From: Embiotoca jacksoni
Taxonomy: Eukaryota; Chordata; Actinopteri; Embiotocidae
Assembly (NCBI GenBank): GCA_022577435.1
Contig: JAKOON010000012.1
Location: 9,913,412-9,977,411 of the forward strand
DNA length: 64,000 nt
Direction of reading: 5' to 3'
In this document: positions 27,151-39,100 of the stretch, in pieces
Layout: each line of letters opens with the position of its first letter
How positions within the stretch are numbered: position 1 is the first letter of the stretch
Notes under the pieces: generated by a model
Told to the model about the DNA's origin: nothing
Databases searched by the model: none
What the model saw: only the letters and a program-made list of their open reading frames with translations
Position numbers and translations under genes: made by a program

Positions 27151-27177
27151 TTTTAGGTTTGTGATACCCTTCATAAG

Positions 27178-30100
27178 ATGTCTGGATTCAGCCATATTCT
27201 CCTGCGCTTCTGTGTTCTAGGTAATGCAATTTTTAACTGTTCAATTTATGTTAAAAGCACTGATCTAGATGTATATGATTTTATGATGTTTTTAATTTTC
27301 TCTTTGCTCATGCAGGATGTATTTTCTGCAGCTCCAGAGCTTGGCAGGTAAAGATGCCAAGCCATATCAAAGGATTGTTGGGTTCCTGCCTTGTCATCCC
27401 CTGCACTTTCAACTACAATCAGTATCCACCTGAAAACCCAAACCGTGTGGTTTGGTACCAGCATGTGAGCAAAGGATATCCTTTAGTTTGTGACAGTTGG
27501 TACCCAGACTATGTCATCAAGACATTCAGGGGAAGAACACAAACACTTACTTCTTATTATGAAAAGACATGCAGTCTAAAGATTGAACCAGTGATCTGGT
27601 CTGACCACGGTCAGAAGATTTATCCCTGGGTAGATCCAGAGAACGTCGGGAGAGGCACCTACCGATTCTTTGATACAACTGTAACAGTTGAAGTAGTCGG
27701 TACGTAACCAGTTTGTTTACCAGTTCATTATTAAGCTGTTGTATATTTATTTATTTATTTATTAACATTTCCTTTGTAAAGACAGGGCAGATCCACCTCA
27801 TATTACGATCTTTGGAAACATGAAGGTTGGACAGTCTGTAACAGTGCATTGCACAGTTTATCACAGCTGTCCCACTAAACCTCCAAATCTGAGTCTCAAC
27901 GTTCTGCAAAACCAACATGTAACTCAGATTGCCCAGACTGATGGCAGGGTTAAAATGACTCTGGCAGCCATTTTGCTGATAGAGAGAGACCATCAAATCG
28001 TGGAGTGCTTGGTCCGACACACTGGTGGTCTCACTGCAAGAGCCTATAAAACCTTAAGTGCAGAATGTAAGTAAAGGATTTGCAACAATTTTTCTTTTAC
28101 GCTGACCTGAAATTTCTAACATTTGTCCATAACATCCTCTGCACTAATATTTTTTGATAATATTTTTGTTGTTGGAAACAGCTCTGAGCCCGTAGTTCTT
28201 CTCACCACCAACTATGTCAATGTAGACATCAAATGACGGATCTGGTCCTGGAAGAACAACAGACTTTGAAACTCCTTCTGGGAAACAGAGGAATTAACTT
28301 TTGCATTAACACTGATTGGACATCCACATAAAAAAAATGGCAAATATAAAATTTTAAGTTTCTCAAATAACCATTAGGACCAACACATCCAAACAATGAT
28401 TCAATCACAGATTTTTTTTTTTTTAATATCTCACCTTTCTGTTAAAATGAATTTAGATTTCATGAAAAAGCATTTTAATGTTGCAGGTGCGGTTTGTTTT
28501 ATTTCTCTCCTTGTTCGTCTGTGAAGACTCTGTCAGTCAGATCATTGTATATAGAAGTGAAAAAAACTATATTAACTTTAGACCAGGTTAAAATTATGTA
28601 AGCAACCAAATATGTGCAACTGATTAATACGTACCTTTCTTTTGTACTAAAATCCACACGCAATGACTTCTCCTATTTCTACTTTCAGGTTTAGTAAATA
28701 TCGTTGTGGGTGCTAGATTGTTCTATTTTCACATTCGAGAAGAAACGCCCAATATTACATATATGCATGCAGGCAAACACGCAAAATGGACAACGTGTGT
28801 TAAATTGCACATTTGAAAGATGCAATCCTCACTGCACGTCATTAGTAAATCAGCTTGGACATTTTTTGGGGGGTGATGTGAAGTTTGCACGTGATTTTAC
28901 ACACACAAACCTATAGCAAATCAGGGCCTATGTATTTTATGTGACTGGAGTCATCACTGTGAGTCTGAATCAGACCTGGACCTCCATGACCTTCTATCAC
29001 AGTGTCTGACATACAACTCAAAACATGAAATGTCCAATTTTTCTGCTGTTCTTCATCCTGGTTCATGAGATATGAACTAATTTGCAACATTTTTTTCTTT
29101 TACGCTGACCTAAAATTTCTAACATTTGCCGTTTGTATTTCAGGCTCCATTTCACAGTTGACTATCAGCCCGACATCAGATGAATTTCTCGAGGGATATC
29201 CAAGCAAAGTAACCTGCACCACCTCATACACATGCGCTAAAGATAAACCAACTCTCACCTGGAACTATGGCAGCATGCCGGCCACCACTGATGACACCAA
29301 GTTGCAAATAGAGTGGAGGACAGTCTCCACGCTGACGTTCACATCATCAGCTAATGACCACGGACGATCTCTGACATGCTATGCACGATTTGCTGAGAGA
29401 CAGACACAGCAAGCCAGCATAACCATCCGGGTAAAGAGTAAGTGCAAATCATGACTATCTTCATTTAACCAAACCTTACTAATCAATAGCCATTACAGCA
29501 GCAGTTATATACCAGGAACGATTTCTTCATCTGCTTCACCAACAGTTTCTGCAATAAAAAAAAACCATTTGATTGTTTAGTTGCCCACTCTCTCTTGATA
29601 CTGGAGAGTCTAATTTTGTCTCTGTCTCTTAAGTGATGAAAAGTCACAACCGTAAATCCATTTTATGGGGCTGACTTGTTTAAATATATTGGGTTTTTTT
29701 AATTGCTTTTCTGTCGCTCTTGTGAATTACTGGTTTATGTAACTGTCTGAGCATAAAAACTACTCTTTTGATGACACCAACTGCTTTTGACTCATGTCAC
29801 CATTAACACATCCATTACTGATATTTTCCACAACTTGTTTGGTTCACTCTTACTGCTCTCATCATAGGTTCGTTTTTGGCAGGCGTAAACGGCTGCTTTC
29901 AGCAAAAGCCCAATGTGCACTAGCTGTTGAACACATTCCACCATTCAACAGATGATAAGCCAGATAATTCCTTCAGGAGTCGGTGGGGACCAAAACAGAG
30001 CTCCAAATAGAGTGGCTGTAGCAGTAACATTTGTCCAGTGGACACAAACGCCGCAAATAAATACGACTTAAGATGTATGAGAATAAAATGATTAGCAAGG

Positions 30101-33100
30101 TGTTCATTTCTTTGTGATGTGCTGGAAAACAACCTTTACAAAAATACTGTAATGGGGGGTCGCAATTTAAAAATGAGTTTCATTTGAAAGCGTCACCAGC
30201 CAAATCAGCAACTTTGCTTCAAATGTTTCTTGTTTTTACAGGAAATATGCACACTCGAGGATGGTCCTTCACCACTCCTGCCAGCATAACAGGACTGAAA
30301 GGGTCGTGTATCATAATTCCTTGCCAATTCACCTACAGTATTTCCCAGCCTGCTGACCTCCGAGTTATATGGTACTTGTACCAGAGCAAGGAATACCCAG
30401 CTGTGTTTGACCAGGGAGCAAACAATGTTATTAGTAAGTTTAAAAGGAGAACCAACTTGATTGGCTCTGTGAGAGAGAGGAATTGTAGTCTTAAAATCGA
30501 GAGGCTGGAGATGTCGCACAACCAGGACCGACTCTACCCATGGATAGATACGAACCCCATCACCTCCTACCACAGCATGGGTCACACATTTGATGATAAA
30601 ACCACTCAACTTATCGTTTTAGGTAAGTGTTCATCCATTTCTCATTTTTCAACCAATTCAACCTAAAGTGTAAGAATACAATTATCCAAATAACAGCCTT
30701 AGTCAGGATGGATCACTCATCAGTGTAAACATTTACAACATATTTAGAATTTCTTTTATTGGTCTGTAGAAAATATTATGTTCTTGATGATGTCTTTCCA
30801 TAACCTAAAGGCAGATCAGCATCTACTACATTTGTAATGAGAAATTGAAGATAAGAACACCAAGGCAGCATGTTCACTTAAAACTTCATAAGTTAGTTTT
30901 GTACATGTCTCATCAACACGTCCTTCTAAAGTAATTTATTCAACTTTCTAAATGTAATCTCTTAAACTTTCCAACTTCTGCAGGAGTTCTGCTCTTCCCG
31001 GCTGTTTCAAGGCTGTATTTTCACCTCAGCTGTCTGTTTTTGCTGTGATTTTAGACCATGCACAGGAACCGCAGCTCAGCATCATTGGCATCCCCAGGGT
31101 GGGAAAGCAGAGCAGAGTGTCTTGCACTGTGCGGCATACATGTCTCTCTGCTCCCCCCGTCCTAACCCTGAATGGCATACCTGGAACAGACCAAATCACT
31201 GACACTCTGGTGTCTGATGGGATTTGGGAACGGACAGTAGAGAGAACTTGGACAGCAGAAGAAGAGAACCAGAGTGTGAAGTGTACTGTTAGCTACCGTA
31301 GTGGTCAAAAATCCACAAGTGAGCTCCGACTGAATGTTGAATGTGAGTACAATGTCAGGTGTGTTATATTATTGAATTTAGGTTTAAAGTGCTTCTTTAA
31401 GTCTTTAAGTCTCACTAACACGTTTCTGCTCAGGTCCATACCAAAATATCATAATGGTTCAACCACCAGGCGAGGCAACAGAGGGTGTGGCAAAGAGTGT
31501 AATTTGCTCTGTTGTCTATATGCATGCAGGCAAACACGCAAAATGGACAACGTGTGTTAAATTGCACATTTGAAAGACGCAATCCTCACTGCACGTCATT
31601 AGTAAATCAGCTTGGACATTTTTTTTGGGGGTGATGTGAAGTTTGCACGTGATTTTACACACACAAACCTATAGCAAATCAGGGCCTATGTATTTTATGT
31701 GACTGGAGTCATCACTGTGAGTCTGAATCAGACCTGGACCTCCATGACCTTCTATCACAGTGTCTGACATACAACTCAAAACATGAAATGTCCAATTTTT
31801 CTGCTGTTCTTCATCCTGGTTCATGAGATATGAACTAATTTGCAACATTTTTTTCTTTTACGCTGACCTAAAATTTCTAACATTTGCCGTTTGTATTTCA
31901 GGCTCCATTTCACAGTTGACTATCAGCCCGACATCAGATGAATTTCTCGAGGGATATCCAAACAAAGTAACCTGCACCGCCGCATACACGTGCGCTAGAG
32001 ATAAACCAACTCTCACCTGGAACTATGGCAGCATGCCGGCCACCACTGATGACACCAAGTTGCAAATAGAGTGGAGGACAGTCTCCACGCTGACGTTCAC
32101 ATCATCAGCTAATGACCACGGACGATCTCTGACATGCTATGCACGATTTGCTGAGAGACAGACACAGCAAGCCAGCATAACCATCCGGGTAAAGAGTAAG
32201 TGCAAATCATGACTATCTTCATTTAACCAAACCTTACTAATCAATAGCCATTACAGCAGCAGTTATATACCAGGAACGATTTCTTCATCTGCTTCACCAA
32301 CAGTTTCTGCAATAAAAAAAAAACATTTGATTGTTTAGTTGCCCACTCTCTCTTGATACTGGAGAGTCTAATTTTGTCTCTGTCTCTTAAGTGATGAAAA
32401 GTCACAACCGTAAATCCATTTTATGGGGCTGACTTGTTTAAATATATTGGTTTTTTTTAATTGCTTTTCTGTCGCTCTTGTGAATTACTGGTTTATGTAA
32501 CTGTCTGAGCATAAAAACTACTCTTTTGATGACACCAACTGCTTTTGACTCATGTCACCATTAACACATCCATTACTGATATTTTCCACAACTTGTTTGG
32601 TTCACTCTTACTGCTCTCATCATAGGTTCGTTTTTGGCAGGCGTAAACGGCTGCTTTCAGCAAAAGCCCAATGTGCACTAGCTGTTGAACACATTCCACC
32701 ATTCAACAGATGATAAGCCAGATAATTCCTTCAGGAGTCGGTGGGGACCAAAACAGAGCTCCAAATAGAGTGGCTGTAGCAGTAACATTTGTCCAGTGGA
32801 CACAAACGCAGCAAATAAATACGACTTAAGATGTATGAGAATAAAATGATTAGCAAGGTGTTCATTTCTTTGTGATGTGCTGGAAAACAACCTTTACAAA
32901 AATACTGTTATGGGGGGTCGCAATTTAAAAATGAGTTTCATTTGAAAGCGTCACCAGCCAAATCAGCAACTTTGCTTCAAATGTTTCTTGTTTTTACAGG
33001 AAATATGCACACTCGAGGATGGTCCTTCACCACTCCTACCAGCATAACAGGACTGAAAGGGTCGTGTATCATAATTCCTTGCCAATTCACCTACAGTATT

Positions 33101-36100
33101 TCCCAGCCTGCTGACCTCCGAGTTATATGGTACTTGTACCAGAGCAAGGAATACCCAGCTGTGTTTGACCAGGGAGCAAACAATGTTATTAGTAAGTTTA
33201 AAGGGAGAACCAACTTGATTGGCTCTGTGAGAGAGAGGAATTGTAGTCTTAAAATCGAGAGGCTGGAGATGTCGCACAACCAGGACCGACTCTACCCATG
33301 GATAGATACGAACCCCATCACCTCCTACCACAGCATGGGTCACACATTTGATGATAAAACCACTCAACTTATCGTTTTAGGTAAGTGTTCATCCATTTCT
33401 CATTTTTCAACCAATTCAACCTAAAGTGTAAGAATACAATTATCCAAATGACAGCCTTAGTCAGGATGGATCACTCATCAGTGTAAACATTTACAACATA
33501 TTTAGAATTTCTTTTATTGGTCTGTAGAAAATATTATGTTCTTGATAATGTCTTTCCATAACCTAAAGGCAGATCAGCATCTACTACATTTGTAATGAGA
33601 AATTGAAGATAAGAACACCAAGGCAGCATGTTCACTTAAAACTTCATAAGTTAGTTTTGTACATGTCTCATCAACACGTCCTTCTAAAGTAATTTATTCA
33701 ACTTTCTAAATGTAATCTCTTAAACTTTCCAACTTCTGCAGGAGTTCTGCTCTTCCCGGCTGTTTCAAGGCTGTATTTTCACCTCAGCTGTCTGTTTTTG
33801 CTGTGATTTTAGACCATGCACAGGAACCGCAGCTCAGCATCATTGGCATCCCCAGGGTGGGAGAGCAGAGCAGAGTGTCTTGCACTGTACGGCATACATG
33901 TCTCTCTGCTCCCCCCGTCCTAACCCTGAATGGCATACATGGAACAGACCAAATCACTGACACTCTGGTGTCTGATGGGATTTGGGAACGGACAGTAGAG
34001 AGAACTTGGACAGCAGAAGAAGAGAACCAGAGTGTGAAGTGTACTGTTAGCTACCCTAGTGGTCAAAAATCCACAAGTGAGCTCCTACTGAATGTTGAAT
34101 GTGAGTACAATGTCAGGTGTGTTATATTATTGAATTTAGGTTTAAAGTGCTTCTTTAAGTCTTTAAGTCTCAATAACACGTTTCTGCTCAGGTCCATTCC
34201 AAAATATCATAATGGTTCAACCACCAGGCGAGGCAACAGAGGGTGTGGCAAAGAGTGTAATTTGCTCTGTTGTCTACAAGTGCAAGAAAAATACACCAAC
34301 CATTGTGTGGAACTACAAAGACATGCAGAGCTCTTTAAAGAACAAAATGACCGATGGCAATACCTACAACGCAGTGTCAAATCTAACATTCATTGGCTCT
34401 CTGGGCGATGATGGTAAATCTTTGACTTGCACTGCACAGTTTACTACAGGGGAGACCTCAGACTCTGCAACTCTTCATATAAAAAGTGAGTTTCTACACT
34501 GGTGGAGAGTTAGAGTAATCAGATTGACATTACTCTCATACAAGTTGGTTTTATATGAAACCAGTAGCCGGTTTACTTAGCGTTACACAAAGATTGGGAA
34601 CAAGGAGAAAACAACTAAATCCACTTTTCTAGTCCGCTAAAAGATGAGTTAAGGTCTCAGAAGTAGTTTTTACGATGTGCCATCCAATCACATTGGAAAT
34701 CAAATCTGTTTATAGTTGACCTTAATAGATATACTAAGGTGGAGTGAAAAGCTGGTTGTCATAGAGAGAAGAATAGTGAAGGGCGGTGTGATACTGTTTT
34801 AAAAGGCAAATATTGGACCCATTTTCAGACGATGTTTCCAGGGAAACATTTAGTCCACATTAAAAGTGACACAAATTAATTTTAAAAAGAGAGCGAGATT
34901 AAGAAATGTAAGGCCTGGTTCTTCTCTGAGAGTGGTGTCAATCTTCTCATCTAACTCTGGTAACCAGATTAAGAGTATTTCCTTAACTCTCCAACTGTTA
35001 TCTAATAGTTAAAGAAGATTTATTTGTTAATCACTTGCTGCTATTTTTCTTTTCCAGAATATGTGAAACCAGTTGTGGAAATAGATCCACATGAAAATGA
35101 CAGTCAGTGCCCCTCTCAGTTGTCTCAAAACTTACCTTTCCATCATGTTACATCACCAGAGGACCACTGGCATCCTGTGATGGCTTTGTTTTTCTCTTTA
35201 CAGCGTTCCACGTTCTGGCTGCAGACGTCCCTTTCAGATTCAGCGCCCTGACCCGCTCCTGTGTGGTGATTCCTTGCAGCTTCCAGGAGAAAGAGGATGT
35301 TCCCATGACCCGAGGCATCTGGTCCAAAAAAACTGGGGGCATTGTATACCATAATGGCCAGAGCAATGTAATAGACCATTTTAAGGGCCGAACCAAGATA
35401 TTAGGAGATCTGGTTGAGGGAAACTGCTCACTGGAGATTGATGACATCAAGCCCTTTGACAATGGGCCCTTCTGTTTCCATGCAGAAAAAGGACATGACA
35501 AATACCAATTCAACAACAGCTGTGTATTTATTGTCATGAAAGGTCTGGAGTTACTGCTAACTGTGTAGATTATTGAAATGTCCCAAGCAATTTGCCTGTT
35601 TGCTTCCTAACGATACTCGACTTTGTCTTTTACGTGATCAGCTTCCCCAGAGAAACCAGCGATGACCACAGTTCCAGCAGAAGTGGATGCAGGTTCAACT
35701 ATCACCGTGTCGTGCTCTGTCACACACACATGTCAATCACACCATCCAGAGTTCTCATGGAGTGTCCCTCACCTCACCAGTGAGGTCTCCCACACCAGTA
35801 CCTCACGAGGCATCTGGGAGACGACTTCCAAGATTACTTTCATGGTTGCTGAAGGAGACGGAGTGAGAAGCCTGACCTGTACTGCCATCTTTTGGCGGGG
35901 CAAGGAACAAGCCAGCACAGTCAATCTGAATGTTAAGGGTTAGAGCAAAACATCTATCTGTCCAGTATCTGTCAGCTATTGAGTTGTGTGTTTTCTTTGA
36001 TATGTTTGCATGAACCTTAAATGTTCCTACATCAACAGGATCCATGATGTTCCAGTTGAGAAGCTCTCTTCCTGTGGCCATTCCTGTCTCACTTGTAGTC

Positions 36101-39100
36101 TTGATCGTAATCATCTTAGCTGCAGTGTTTGGAGTATTCATCTACAGGAAAAGGTAGTGAAATGTATTTCAATTCAAAATGTGCCAGTACATTGCTTATA
36201 TGACATCTATTGACGCTGGTTGATGTGGTTGGAAAATGATAAATTAGGGATTCATTAGTCTAACTTTTGTTGATTCTACAGTTGAAAACCTGATTTTACT
36301 GCATTTGTTTTTCCAACAGGAAACAAACAGATGACTCACTGAGACCACCTCCTCGACCAGAGAAAAGGTATGTAGTTAAACCTAAATCTTAAGTCTGGGA
36401 AATGACCAACCATAACAAATGAATACTACTACTTGGCAGAAAAGGCTCTGTTCTTTGGTGGTGTTTATGATATGTTGCATTAATGATTGTGGTTAGAGAA
36501 CTCATCCCCAAATAGGTCTCGATAAACATTACGTTAGTTTAATCATCAATGCCAAATATGACATACAAAAGAAGGTTGGAAATATGACGAGACATTTTAC
36601 TCCGCTGAAATAGCCACACATCTGGTGTATGAGTTAATATTTGTGAAGCATGGATGAAACAGCTGATAATAATCTGCCCATGCAAGCATGACTGCTGAGC
36701 TATCTATAAGTCTTATTTGTCACTCTGTCAATCTGTCTCTGCATTTTAAACAGGAGATCACTGCTGGACAGATTATCCAGGTAAGCTTCATCAAAACTCA
36801 AGACTGTTTATTTTTCACAATTTAATGAAGTCACTGTTGAGCTAGATATATTCTGAATACAGAATTATAATTATTTTGCTTAAAAAATATTCTAATGAAC
36901 AGGTCAAGGAGATACCAGGAAGACAAGGAGAGACCTCCAAGGGCGGAAAAACGGTATGTCAGCAACTGCTTGTTTTACAAACTGGACAAATACAATAGAT
37001 CCACACTGACAAACGATGTTGTGTTTTCCATACAGGAAGTCAATTTGGAGCCCATTTTCTCGGTAAGAACACCCAAAAGCAAATAGTTGCTGTACATCCT
37101 CTATTGAAACACCTCATGTTTACAACCCTGCCCTCTCCAGTACAACAGAGGAAGATCGTATCGGGTGGCAAAATGAGAGGACTCCCAGGTAGATGTTCTT
37201 CAATGCTGTACGATTTAGATTTTTCCAATCTCACTGTGAAGGTCTCTGTCTAACAGTGTGATAATATATAATTTGCATACTTTTATAGAAAGTCATTCTG
37301 GAGCAGATATTCAAGGTAAAATTTTCAACTGTCAGTTACAGCTTGGAAATACACACCAGACTTCTGTTGAAAATATGAAATGACATTATTCCCCACACAC
37401 CAAGACAACACTGCCAACCTCAGTCTTGGCTATTTGTAAATGTTCCTCCATTATATCAAATGACACGACTGCAACAGTAAGCCAAGGCAACAACTGATAT
37501 TTGATTCCCTTGTGATCCTGTAGAAACAACTCCACCACCGCCACACGTTGTGACGTTTCTAATTCCAAACAACGTTTTCCATCCCCAAAGGAGTGAGTTT
37601 TGTTTAGACAGCTACTCCTGTGCTACCTTAAATGGGACACCATTGTGTATTAATTATCTGTTTCTTTTCTTATTCTGTTTGATCCAGTAACCGGAGACGA
37701 CCTCGCCCTGCCAGCCCTGAGGTCAGTAGTGCTGTGGTAAATGGTAAAAACCAAATCATGTGAATTAAAATGTTTTCTCATTGGGTTTTTTTCTGTCTTT
37801 AAAAGAAAAAAATACCGCTATTTATATGGATGTCCACTCAGTTTTGATGGTAAATGTGGTCACCTAAAGCAATAAAATCCTCTGTGCTGCTATACTGATC
37901 AATAAAGCAGAGTTTTCTGGATTTTTCTGCTCGAAGAGTAATGCCTGGCAGTGCCCAATAAGGATGTCGGCACCAGGCAATCCTGTTTGCAAAGAGTAAA
38001 AGATAGGAAAGGAGATGGTTATTCATCAGGAAGCTACTTGTACCGATCATGTACTGTAAGTTTAGCCACATTGTATAACTATAATTATTATTCTGTTGGT
38101 CAAAACATGACAAAAAAAACCCACTTGATTTTCATCTGGTATCTCAGCCCTGCTGATTTTAATTGTCTTTTCCAGTTCATCATCTGAACAAAGTCACCAG
38201 CACATCTCTGTTCAAGTGAGGAGTATAACTCTCATGCATAGCAGCGCACGCATGGCCCACAGAATTTCTGGATAACCTCTTGCACGGTTAATGTAACCGC
38301 TGTGTCAGCCTCTGCTGCATAAATTCAGCTGTATTCTCTGGCTCAGTTACACGCGTGGAAAAAATTGTTGGTACCCTTCCGTTAAAGAAATAAAACCCCA
38401 CAATGGTCACCGAATGGTAACCAAAGAGCCCAGAACAACTTCCAAAGAGATTAGAGGTGAACTCCAAGGTCAAGGTACATCAGTGTCAGATCGCACCATC
38501 TGTCGCTGTTTGAGCCAAAGTGGAATTCATGGAAGACGACCGAGGAGGACACTACTGTTGAAAGCAAATCATAAAAAAGCGAGGCTGGAATTTGCCAAAA
38601 TGCATATTGACAAGCCACAAAGCTTCTGGGAGAATGTCTTTTGGACAGATGAGACAAAACTGGAGCTTTTTGGCAAGTCACATCAGCTCTATGTTCACAG
38701 ACCCAAAAACGAAGCATACAAAGAAAAGAACACTGTACCTGCTGTGAAACATGGAGGAGGCTCAGCTATGTTCTGGGGCTGCTTTGCTGCATCTGGCACA
38801 GGGTGTCTTGAATCTGTGCAGGGTACAATGAAATCTCAAGACTATCAAGGCATTCTGGAGCGAAATGTGCTGCCCAGTGTCAGAAAGCTTGGTCTCAGTC
38901 GCAGGTAATGGGTCCTCCAACAGGATAATGACCCAAAACACAGCTAAAAACACCCAAAAATGGCTAAGAGCAAAACATTGGACTATTCTGAAGTGGCCTT
39001 CTATGAGCCCTGATCTAAATCCTATTGAACATCTGTGGAAGGAGCTGAAACATGCAGTCTGGAGAAGGCACAATTCAAACCTGAGACAGCTGGAGCAGTT

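Larger units (their letters stand above)
28760..31516 (+). repeat. Tandem duplication, copy 1 (2.76 kb)
   Basis: Nearly identical to 31517-34276, with an offset of 2757-2758 bases. It contains a C2 exon, a V exon, a C2 exon and the first 83 bases of a further C2 exon, which is cut off at the junction (GTTGTCTATATGCATGCAGG). The break shares only a few bases (TATATGCATGC context), which suggests microhomology-driven duplication. By eye roughly 20-25 substitutions and one or two homopolymer indels separate the copies, so it is recent. Confidence 0.95.

Noticed and set aside
30205..30609. 134-residue minus-strand ORF, with a copy at 32963-33367
   Set aside because: Exact antisense shadow of the V exon, with no family features of its own. 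It is duplicated only because the V exon is.
30184..30666. Apparent 160-residue ORF starting MKASPAK, with a second copy at 32942-33424
   Set aside because: The first codon is TTG, not ATG, and the frame reads through a splice acceptor into the V exon. The leader is intron sequence, not a signal peptide.
34207..34389. Minus-strand cysteine-rich ORF like a small secreted peptide
   Set aside because: Shadow of the C2 exon 34192-34485.
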